Source: a virus
Virus record (IMG/VR): IMGVR_UViG_3300022937_000141
Location: 1 to 24,800 of that record
Strand: one strand, 5' to 3'
DNA length: 24,800 nt
Of the stretch, positions 5,494 to 14,900 are shown piece by piece. The notes under the pieces were generated by a model. That model made no database searches, had not been told where the DNA came from, and saw only the letters and a program-made list of their open reading frames with translations. Each line of letters opens with the position of its first letter. The first letter of the stretch is position 1. Position numbers and translations under genes: made by a program.

Positions 5494-6185
5494 TGACAGG
5501 TAAAAAACCCGCAGCAATTTATCAGGGTACTTGCACTGGTCATGGGAGACCAATTGAAGGTCATGTTCACAATAAAGCAGTTGACCCATGTGGTGTAACA
5601 CCAGCTACTGCTATTGTAAAACCTCTGGCAACAAAAGATGCAACTTGTCTGTGGATTGGATTTCCTATTGCACCTCTTGGAACACTTCCACTGAGAAATG
5701 TATTCATTAACAGCATCGTCCCTGTGCTCGATGGAGACGTTTTAACGAACCATACGTCTGCAACTATGCATACGGTCATCTCGAACTGCTGTAGTCCCAC
5801 AGGATGCGCTCCTACAGTCATTACAGCACCTTGTAGTATGCTAACTGCTGAAGACCAGAAAGGTGTTGGTCACCCTAGAGTAGTAATTGCCACATGTAAG
5901 AATGTATTGGTCAATGGTCGCCCTCTGGCACGGGTTGGAGACCCTCTAGGTCCGCCTTGCCTCAGTAAAATTGCTGCAGGTTCTGCAAATGTCATTGTTG
6001 GTGGTGGAGATGATGGAGCAGATGCAGAAAATGCTGCTGGCGATGCCGCAGCAGATGTAGGTACACAGTCAGCAGACGCAGCAGCAGGTGCTGGTGCCAA
6101 CGCAGGCAGCATTACACCTTCTCCAGCAGGTCAGCAATGGTCAGCAAGACTAAATGCTTCAGACCAGGCTGCCATGATGGCGTAA
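5493..6185 (+). CDS. PAAR-type spike tip protein, 230 aa
   Basis: The core carries two half-repeats typical of PAAR/PAAR-like proteins: NVFINSIVPVLDGDVLTNH (residues 69-87) and NVLVNGRPLARVGDPLGPP (137-155). His and Cys residues (H17, H24, H26, C99, C100, C105, H127, C135, C156) could hold the metal at the apex. Such proteins form the sharp cone capping the membrane-piercing spike of contractile tails; the T4 counterpart is gp5.4. The core ends near residue 171 and is followed by a ~60-residue Ala/Gly/Asp-rich low-complexity tail, unusual for a tip. The frame is open from 5445, but the ATG at 5493 shares bases with the previous stop (TAATG) and gives a sensible N-terminus. It is the last gene of the overlapping operon. 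Confidence 0.8.
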   Translation: MTGKKPAAIYQGTCTGHGRPIEGHVHNKAVDPCGVTPATAIVKPLATKDATCLWIGFPIAPLGTLPLRNVFINSIVPVLDGDVLTNHTSATMHTVISNCCSPTGCAPTVITAPCSMLTAEDQKGVGHPRVVIATCKNVLVNGRPLARVGDPLGPPCLSKIAAGSANVIVGGGDDGADAENAAGDAAADVGTQSADAAAGAGANAGSITPSPAGQQWSARLNASDQAAMMA

Positions 6186-6188
6186 ATG

Positions 6189-6197
6189 TGGTATAAT
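6189..6197 (+). promoter_or_regulatory. Extended -10 promoter ahead of the 48-aa gene
   Basis: TGGTATAAT matches the extended -10 pattern and lies four bases after the previous stop, giving a start near 6204 and a leader of about 17 bases. No -35 box is visible. GTAAATG (6182-6188) and CATTTAC (6213-6219) form a perfect 7-bp inverted repeat around it. Confidence 0.45.
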
Positions 6198-6220
6198 TAC
6201 TAGGTACTCGCTCATTTACA

Positions 6221-6367
6221 ATGGCAAAAGCAAAAGTTGGTCTTTCTGGTAAGAAAATTATTCAATCGAACCCGAAGTGTACTCGTCAGGGTAACAGCAA
6301 GAATACAAAATATGCTGCTACCTCCCGTAATAAAGCACGTAAACCATATCGTGGTCAAGGAAAGTAA
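6221..6367 (+). CDS. Very basic 48-aa phage protein
   Basis: The 48-residue product has 14 Lys/Arg, no Asp or Glu, and a Gly/Asn/Ser-rich composition (MAKAKVGLSGKKIIQSNPK at the start, KPYRGQGK at the end). From memory, a very similar small basic protein lies next to gene 25 in many marine T4-like cyanophages; its function is unknown to me. The composition suggests nucleic-acid binding or an unfolded peptide that orders on a partner. It has its own likely promoter (6189-6197), no clear Shine-Dalgarno, and sits alone between the spike operon and the wedge genes, followed by a candidate late promoter. Although short, the frame is convincing: the codon use resembles its neighbours and the stop falls just before a regulatory spacer. 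Confidence 0.75.
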   Translation: MAKAKVGLSGKKIIQSNPKCTRQGNSKNTKYAATSRNKARKPYRGQGK

Positions 6368-6389
6368 ATAAACGTCTCGGTTTTCAGTG

Positions 6390-6402
6390 CTAAATACATA
6401 TT
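6390..6402 (+). promoter_or_regulatory. Candidate T4-type late promoter for gene 25
   Basis: CTAAATACATATT resembles the T4 late promoter TATAAATACTATT in its core (TAAATAC) and its downstream TATT. It lies about 22 bases before the ATG of gene 25. Late genes 25, 6 and the giant gene would be read from it. Confidence 0.45.
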
Positions 6403-6424
6403 AGGAAAAACTCCTGTAGGTGGG

Positions 6425-6844
6425 ATGGCACTAAAACCGATTAATACGAGTAAATCTCAATTTAGCAAGTCTTTTTTAGATATTGCAGTCAGTTTTGCGC
6501 GTAATCCCTTAACAAATGATTGTGGTAAGGTTCTCAATGAGAATGCCATCAAGCAATCACTTAAAAATTTAATTTTGACTCGTAAGGGGGAGCGTCCTTT
6601 TGCTCCCAACCTGGGTTCTGATGTATATGCGGCTTTGTTTGAACAGTTAGACGCATTTACACTCAACTCTATCGAAGATGAGATTCGTCAGACCATTAGA
6701 AACTTTGAGAGTCGAATTATCGTGACAAATTTGGACCTCATTCCTAATTATGAGGAAAACAGCATCCAAGTAAACTTGGAGTACCAAATTGTTGGGGAAA
6801 ACATTAGTTATGAAATTGATTTCATTCTAGCAAGAGACTTCTAA
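6425..6844 (+). CDS. 25: Baseplate wedge subunit gp25 (GPW/gp25 family)
   Basis: The 139-residue protein has the GPW/gp25 layout: a variable N-terminus (SKSFLDIAVSFARNPLTNDC), the helix AIKQSLKNLILT, the hallmark R-x-G-E-R-P-F motif (residues 53-59, in RKGERPFAPNLGSDVYA) and a C-terminal alpha/beta part (IEDEIRQTIRNFESR, then two strands). In T4, gp25 joins gp6 and gp53 in the wedge and contacts the first sheath ring, so it helps start sheath polymerisation. The length is close to that of T4 gp25 (132). The next gene, gp6, starts one base after its stop. The only Shine-Dalgarno-like bases (AGGTGG, 6418-6423) are too close to the ATG to be ideal. Confidence 0.93.
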   Translation: MALKPINTSKSQFSKSFLDIAVSFARNPLTNDCGKVLNENAIKQSLKNLILTRKGERPFAPNLGSDVYAALFEQLDAFTLNSIEDEIRQTIRNFESRIIVTNLDLIPNYEENSIQVNLEYQIVGENISYEIDFILARDF

Positions 6845-6845
6845 A

Positions 6846-8882
6846 ATGCTGCCAACCAATCTAACAGCAATAACCTTTGATGAGATTAAAGCATCCATCA
6901 AATCATACATGCGGACTCGTCCTGAGTTCACAGATTATGATTTTGAAGGTAGTACATTGTCGTACTTGGTTGATGTACTAGCATATAATACTTACTATAA
7001 CTCGTTCAACGCTAATATGGCATTGAACGAGATTTTCATTAACAGCGCATCGTCAAGAGACAACGTTGTTAATATTGCAAAGCTTCTAAACTACGTTCCT
7101 CGGTCATTTAGAGCAGCTCAAGCGTGTGTTGACATCGCAGTGAGCGTAAATATTGAAAATGGTGTATATCCAGAGACAGTGACCCTTAAAAAGGGCATTG
7201 TAGCAGCAGGTGGCAAATATTCGTTTGTACGTCAATCTGACAGAACCGCCACGGTTGATACGAGTGGTAAGGCACATTTCCATGATTGCCTTTTGTATGA
7301 GGGTTCGATTATTACGTACAAATACACGGTTAATAATTATCAGAAGCAGAGATATATCATTCCTGCCGACCAAATTGACACTACAACTCTTGTAGTCAAG
7401 ATTAGACCCAATGCACAGTCCCAACAGGTTGATGCTTACAATCTTGTAGAGAACATTGTTGACCTCAACTCAGAATCTAGAGTCTATTTCTTGAATGAAG
7501 TTGAAGATTCGAGATATGAACTAAAATTTGGCGATGGTACTATTGGTAGAGCACTTGTAGACGGTGAAGTAATTGAAATTGAATATATTCGCTGTAATGG
7601 AACCGATGCGAACGATATTAACAATCTAACTTTCTCTGGTGAGATTGTTACTAGCGGAAATCGGAATATCGGTGCTGCCGATATTGATTTGACCCTCAAA
7701 GAAAGAACTCGCTACGGCGATGGCGCAGAATCTCTGGCAAGTATTAAGTACAATGCCCCGAGATATTATTCCACTCAGTATAGAGCAGTTACTGCCGAGG
7801 ATTATTCGACAATCACCAAACAAATCTACACCAATGCTGATAGTGTAATTGCTTTTGGTGGAGAAGAGATGAATCCGCCCGTTTATGGCAAGGTTTACAT
7901 TGCGATTAAGACAAAGAACAATACTACCCTCAATAATACAACTAAAAAGTCCATCCAGAACAACTTGAAAAAGTATGCGATGGCATCTATCGAACCTGTA
8001 ATCATTGACCCAGATTACATGTATCTGATTACCGATATTTTCGTTCTATACGATAAAAACTCGACAAGTCTGTCTGAATCGGAACTCCAGTCTCTGATTA
8101 GTCAGGGAATTGCTCAATATGCGGGGCAGGAGAATATTAACAACTTTGGTGGTTCTTTCTCCCTGTCAAAACTACAAAAAGCGATTGAACTTGCAGATAA
8201 CTCGATTGACACTTCTTCTGTACAGGCAACATTGCTGAAGTACATCTATCCTTTACAAGGTCAGACCAACACCTACTGTATTGACTTTGGTACAAGTCTT
8301 TATGACTCAAATCCAAGCAATGATGGTTCTGGAAATTGTGTTAAAGAACCCATTCTCCTTTCTGGTTCCTTTAGAACCATTGATAGACCTGATGTTGACC
8401 AATATTTTGAAGATGATGGTTTTGGCAATCTGATGACCTTCTATAACTCTGGTACTAGCAAAGTCTATACAAATAGAACCGCAGGTACAGTAGATTATTC
8501 CACAGGTAGAGTTTGTTTCGGTCCAGTGAATGTTATTACCACAGGAAACCTTAATGCAACTATTAATATTTTTGGTGACCAGACACAGGTTGTGGTTGGT
8601 GATACAACCGTTGTAGTCGGTTCTGGGCAAGGTGGTATTGACCTTCAAATTCCTGTACAAGTTATTCCTGATAACTTTACTACAGTTTATCCTTCTGACA
8701 CTGGAACAATCCTGTCTCTGCCTATTCCCGAGATTACAGTTGCCCCGATTGGCACAACACCTCCTGCGGTTATTCCGATAAATAATTTGACGCCAGAAGT
8801 CTTCTTAAGCATCCCTGAAACAGTGACCCCAATCATTCCTGATACCACAGGCGGATTGTTCGACTTGGCTTCTTGTTTCTGA
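6846..8882 (+). CDS. 6: Baseplate wedge subunit gp6 (baseplate J-like)
   Basis: The 678-residue protein is close in length to T4 gp6 (660) and directly follows gene 25. Family marks include an N-terminal helical region with YLVDVLAYNTYYNSFNAN and AKLLNYVPRSFRAAQA (about residues 38-95), the beta-rich GDGTIGRALVDGEVIEIEY block with RCNGTDAN (about 228-258), and the J-like core with YNAPRYYSTQYRAVTAEDY near residue 300. gp6 dimers build the inner ring of the baseplate and hold gp7, gp25 and gp53. The last ~90 residues are Pro/Ile/Thr-rich and repetitive (IPEITVAPIGTTPP), probably a flexible extension. No Shine-Dalgarno is evident; translation is probably coupled to gene 25. Confidence 0.9.
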   Translation: MLPTNLTAITFDEIKASIKSYMRTRPEFTDYDFEGSTLSYLVDVLAYNTYYNSFNANMALNEIFINSASSRDNVVNIAKLLNYVPRSFRAAQACVDIAVSVNIENGVYPETVTLKKGIVAAGGKYSFVRQSDRTATVDTSGKAHFHDCLLYEGSIITYKYTVNNYQKQRYIIPADQIDTTTLVVKIRPNAQSQQVDAYNLVENIVDLNSESRVYFLNEVEDSRYELKFGDGTIGRALVDGEVIEIEYIRCNGTDANDINNLTFSGEIVTSGNRNIGAADIDLTLKERTRYGDGAESLASIKYNAPRYYSTQYRAVTAEDYSTITKQIYTNADSVIAFGGEEMNPPVYGKVYIAIKTKNNTTLNNTTKKSIQNNLKKYAMASIEPVIIDPDYMYLITDIFVLYDKNSTSLSESELQSLISQGIAQYAGQENINNFGGSFSLSKLQKAIELADNSIDTSSVQATLLKYIYPLQGQTNTYCIDFGTSLYDSNPSNDGSGNCVKEPILLSGSFRTIDRPDVDQYFEDDGFGNLMTFYNSGTSKVYTNRTAGTVDYSTGRVCFGPVNVITTGNLNATINIFGDQTQVVVGDTTVVVGSGQGGIDLQIPVQVIPDNFTTVYPSDTGTILSLPIPEITVAPIGTTPPAVIPINNLTPEVFLSIPETVTPIIPDTTGGLFDLASCF

Positions 8883-8908
8883 TTTAACTAATAGTAGATA
8901 ATACCAGA

Positions 8909-11900
8909 ATGAATACTACGGTTTCCCAGCTTGTTGCGGGGCAAATGCCCCAGTACATCAGAGACGAAAACCCTCATTTCGTCAAGTTTCTTGAGTACTA
9001 CTACAAGTCTCAAGAAAAGACTGGTTTGTCCCAGGACATCCTGTCAAATCTGCTTGACTATGCAAATATCGACAGGTACGATATCAACCTGATTCAGGGA
9101 AGAACGCAACTCCTGAATAGCATCTCTGCTACGGATTCGACAATCATCGTTGAGTCTGTTGAAAACTTCCTGGAACAGAATGGCAGTTTTCTTCTGGAAG
9201 ACGAAATCGTTTATTATGAAAAGGCAACGAGTTCGCCTCAAGTATCTCTGACCCCTGGTATTTCATACGCTGAGTTTAACAATAAACTCCAAATTCTGGT
9301 AAACCCTTATAATTCTTTCGACGGTATTACATCTACTTTCTCTGTAACCACAGAGAGCAATCTGGTTGTCCCCCCTAGTGCTAATCACCTCCTGGTTCGC
9401 GTTTATGGCGAGTATCTGGTGCCTGGTGTTGATTATGTACTGAATACCTCTACAATCACCCTTACAACGCCTCCTAGGTCTCCTCAGCTCAATGATTCGT
9501 CTGAACAGACTAGCATTGTATATCTCAAAGGTTTCTTCCAAGATAACATTCAGGTAATTGACAATCTTGATAGTCAATTTGATGGAACTACGAAAACCTT
9601 CAATATCACTGTAAACGACTTCTCGTACAGTCCTATTTTGACTGAGTATACGATGGTCGTTCTGAATAATGAACTTTTGGAACCCAAGGTTGATTACAAT
9701 ATCAACGGTGACACCATCATCTTTACGAATCCCCCTTCTTTGGGTTCTAGAGCAAACGTTCGTTCTATTGAAGCACCTATCCTTTCCTATGGTAGTGGTG
9801 CATCTGGAGTTGCTCAGATTTCTGATACTGGTGAAATTACAGGCATTAAAGTTACTAATGGTGGTTCTAACTACAAACTTGAGTATCCTCCTCAGGTAAC
9901 TATTGTTTCTGACAATGGAAGCGGTGCTGTTGCATCTGCTCTTGTCAATGGACTACAAAGCATTTCCCTTCTAAGTGGAGGTAAAGGTTTTAGTAACCTT
10001 AATCCTCCTATTGTAAATATTGAACCACCTACAGACGCTGCTGGAGAAGCTGCAACGGCAACGGCAACTGTAAGTGAGGATGGTCAGGTAATTAGTCTGG
10101 AACTCCAGAACTCTGGTTCTAGATATACATTTACTCCTAGAATTACATTTGAAGTTCCTGGTGGTGGCACATTAACCCAACCTAATGTTGATGGTAATGG
10201 CGCAATTATTGCAAGCACCATCAATATCGATAATCCTGGCAAAGGATACTCTGTAGCACCGACTATCTACATTGATGAACCTACTGGTGAAAACCCAATT
10301 AATGCAAATATCACTTGCACCATTAACAGCAAGGGTGAAATTGATAGTGTAACTGTAAATAATGCTGGTAGGGGATATAGTCAGGCAAATCCCCCTAGAG
10401 TTCGTGTAGTTGAGCACAATCAGGCCCAGGTACTTGACGTTACCGTTGATGCTGCAGGTCGTGTTATTGATGTTGAGATGCTGAACGGTGGCATCGGTTT
10501 TGATGACGTTCCTTCGATTTATATTATTGATGACCGTACTGACCCTGTAACTGGTACTCCTATTGGTGGTACTGGTGCTAAGGCAACAGCAACCATTTTT
10601 AATGGTTCTATCACTGATATTAATATTACTGAGTTTGGTACTGGGTATTCTACTGCCAACCCTCCCAAAATCATTATCCAAAGACCTCCCTCAGCAAAAG
10701 CATCTGCTGAAGTTGGTTTTGCTGCAGTTACAGGTTTCAAAGTACTTGAGCAAGGTCAAGAATACACTCAAGCAAAGTTTGAGGGTTGTGTTAGAGGTGT
10801 AAGTGGACTTGTAGAATATGATTCTACTGGTAATGCTATCTTTGAAAATAGCACTACTGCAAAAGCACACACACTCACAGCAACATTCTCCCCTAGAGTT
10901 AGTTCTCTGGACGGTCTCTTCGTTCAGAAAATGATTTCTAAGTTTGCTGAACAGTATCTTCCCAATGTTCCTTACTTTGATTATGAGAAGATTGATGTTA
11001 TTAACATCATCAAGAATATTAGAAAGTTTTATGCATCTAAGGGTACTCAAGATTCGGTTGCATTCCTATTCAAACTGATTTACGGTGAGGATATTGAAAT
11101 TACCTACCCTAAGGAGCAGATTGTTAAACCTTCTGCTGCGACTTGGACTATTGATACAGTTCTTCGTTGTATTCTGATTTCTGGTGACCCAAGAAATATC
11201 ACTGATGGTCTTCTGACCCAAGATGCAGATGCTGTTGACACTAACGTCAAAGCAGCAAGTGCTCTGATTGAAAACTATTTGACTATTCGTACTTCAGATT
11301 ATGAAATCTTTGAACTGATTCTGTCCGAGGAAACAATCGAAGGTTCTTTTGCAATTCCTTACAAGACACGCCTTTGCGAAGGTATTACTGATAAGGATGA
11401 GATTATTATTGTTGACTCTACTGTTGGTTGGCCTGAGAGAAACGGTGTATTTGTAATCAATGGTGAGGAAAAGGTTCGTTATAAGGAAAAGTCCCTAAAC
11501 CAGTTCATTGAGTGTACTCGTGGCATCAACGGAACAACTTCTAGGAAGTGGGATGCTGCAACAGAGGTGCAATCTGACACATATGCATACATCAATAAAG
11601 GAACCGCTCAGGAAGTTGTTGTTCAGATTGTTGGTATCGTTGAAGCAGAACAAACAGTACTGACCGATGATGGTTCTTACTATCTGTCTGGTGATAAACT
11701 GACCGTTTCTAAACTTGGTTCTACTGAAGACATTCCTCAACTGAAATCTTGGATTTACAACGTCAAAAAACTTGTTCAGGTTGAGAGCGTTGAATTTGGT
11801 GGTGTTGGAGACAGAATTGCTACCGTAACATGCACTAACCCCCATGGTCTTCTGGTTGGAGACCAAGTTACGGTTTATGGTGCAAACCCTAACCTGTACA

Positions 11901-14900
11901 ACGGTACATTCCTGGTTCAATCTAGAGAAGATGCTTATATCTTCAAGTATCAACTTCCCCAACCAGCATCTACCACTCCTCAAGGTAATATTTTGATTTC
12001 GGTTGACCTTAACCGTGGTAAATCTGACACTGAGTCCATTCAAAAAATTATTGGTAACTATACCACAAACATCCAAAATACGTTCTTCAATACTGACTAC
12101 GTTTACATCGCAGCATCTGGTATTCCCAACTATAAAGTTGGTCCGTTCAATGAAACTGCTCTGATTCCTGGAAACCAGAGAAAACTGTATAGACTTCCCA
12201 GAAACCCAGAAACAATTTCTACAAAAGACAACATTACTCCTGGTCCTCTCGGTACTTGGGCAAATGGTGTGTCTATTTGGTCATACAAGTCTGAACTGAC
12301 CAAAATCTATGGTTCTCTGACATCTGTTAATATTACTGATGCTGGTGAAGGTTATGATGCATCTTCTCCGCCAGTTCTTAGCATCAGCGGTGGTGGTGGT
12401 ACTGGTGCAGAAGGATATGTCATCGTTAATGGTTCTGTAACCGAAATTGAGGTACTGAACGGTGGTTCTGGATATACATCTTCACCTCTTGTTTCTATCG
12501 TTGGAGGCGGAGGCGAAGGAGCATCTGCAACTGCTATTGTAACTAAAGGTGTTGTTTCTAGAATTCTACTGAACTCTGGTGGCACAGGTTTTACCTCTAG
12601 ACCCGATATTACGATTGTTGGTGGTGGCGGTTCTGGTGCTACAGGTAGAGCACAAGTTCGTGGACCTATTAAGGAGATTGTTGTTAGTGATGGTGGTGTT
12701 TCTTACACCAGCAAACCAAATATCACTCTAAGCTCTGGTACTGGTGCTGCTGCACAAGCAATCGTTAATAATGGTCGTATTATCTCCATTGCTATTGTTG
12801 CTGCAGGTAATGGATACACCACTCCTCCTGAAGTTGCTATTTACGGCGAAGGTTTCGGTGCTGTTGCTCGTGCTGTTATCGATACCGATGGCGAGAATGC
12901 TGGTCGTGTTACTGGCATTGAAATCCTTAACAAAGGTATTGGATACGAATCTGGCACCACAATTGTTACTCTGACATCCGTTGGTAGTGGCGCTGAGTTC
13001 GATTCCCAAGTATTTGAGTGGACTTATAACCTCCAAGCAAACAGTGACTTTGACGAAGCATATGGTGCTGTTTTTGAAGGATATAACACCCAGTATGGTG
13101 GTGAGTATGCTCACATTGCTAACCCTCAGCGTCTGAGATACGTTCTGGGTGACAATATGATTCTTGACTCTAACGGATTGATTAGAGAGCAAGAGGTTGG
13201 TCTTCAGCACTCCCCAATTATTGGTTGGGCATTTGATGGTAACCCTATTTACGGTCCTTATGGTTATGATGACCCAACCGACCAGTCTTCTGCAATCAGG
13301 AGAATGTCATCGTCTTATGCATTAAAAACAAACCTAATTTATCATCCAGATACAAATCCCACCCCTGCTCGTATTGATGGTCCTTCTTTGACCGAGTATG
13401 TACAAGGTTCTTTTGTTGAAGATTATCAGTACAACTTTGGTTCTGGTGACCTTGACCAGTACAACGGTCGTTTTGCTAAGACTCCTGATTTCCCAACAGG
13501 CAGATATTGCTATTTCGTTACCATTGATGCTTCTGAAGCAGGCAATCCAGTCTTCCCCTATGTTCTTGGTCCCTCTTGGAACTCTGTTGTTGATAAGTGG
13601 AACCTCCAGCAGACTGCGGTACAGCAAAATATCCCTGGTGGTGTTGTTAGATTCCGTGACCCTTATGAGAATGTTGATATTGACGTTGAAAGAACTCCTA
13701 ACGCTGAAACTGACACAATCACCTTTGAAGATGGTGACTTTATTCAGTTAGAACCCGAAGACGAGAACAGAGACTCTATTATTGATACCACTGAGGCAGC
13801 TGCGGTCAATCAACTTGAAGAAGAGGACCGTCTTGAGGTATTTGATTACTTCCCGACTGTCAAATTTGATTCTAGAGTCGATATTGAAGTAGAAACGACT
13901 ACTAAGTTTGAAGACGCTAAGGTTGACGGTTTTATTATTGAAAACCCTGGTCAATCCTATCAGGTAAATGACGTACTGGTCTTTGATGATACCGATACTG
14001 ATGGATATGGAATTTCTGCGAGAGTTTCTGAAATTAAGGGTAAGACGATTGATTCTTACACCTTTGAAATGATTAATGACGTTCCTTATGGCGTTATTAC
14101 TTGTGCAGACCCTCATGACCTGAAGATTGCTGACATCATCAATGTTCAATATACACCAATTCAGGCAAATACCAATAAAGAATTTAAGGTATCTGTTGTT
14201 AAGGGTATTGAAGAACTGAATGTTACTCAAGTTGGTACTGGTTATACCTCAGAAGTACCTATCACTGTTGAAATTGATGGCGTTGGACAAGACGCAGTTA
14301 TTGAACCCAAACTAGACACTGCAACTGGTAACGTTGTTGGATTTAATATTATCAATTCTGGTAATGGATTCACAACTGACCCCAGAATCCTGGTATCTCA
14401 CCCCCAAATCTTTAAGAAGGCAGACTACTTCCTCAACACAATCAATGGTACTGGTGAGGAGACCGTTATTCATAATGTCACCACAACTTCTAACAAAGAT
14501 ACCTATGTTGTAGGTAAGACTCAGGATGCTGTTGGTAACTTCTACGGTTTTGTTGCTAAGTACAACTCTACTGGTATCAAAGTTTGGGAAAAGTCGCTCC
14601 GTTCTAACTCTCCCAATATTACTGGAGATTCTTATTGTGAATTGACGGAAATTTATGTCGATGAAGATGACGCTAACACCGTTATCGTCGCAGGACATAC
14701 AAAACCCAGTGGAATCAACCCCGCACATAATCCAGACATCATCGTTGCTAAGTATAACCAAAATAACACTGGTCTTCTTGCAACTCTCGACTGGCAGCGT
14801 GAGTATGCTGGTATTTCTGGTATTTCTCGTGGTGATTACATCACGTCTTTGACAAAACTGACAACAGACCGTTATATCCTTGGTGGATATACAGATACTA

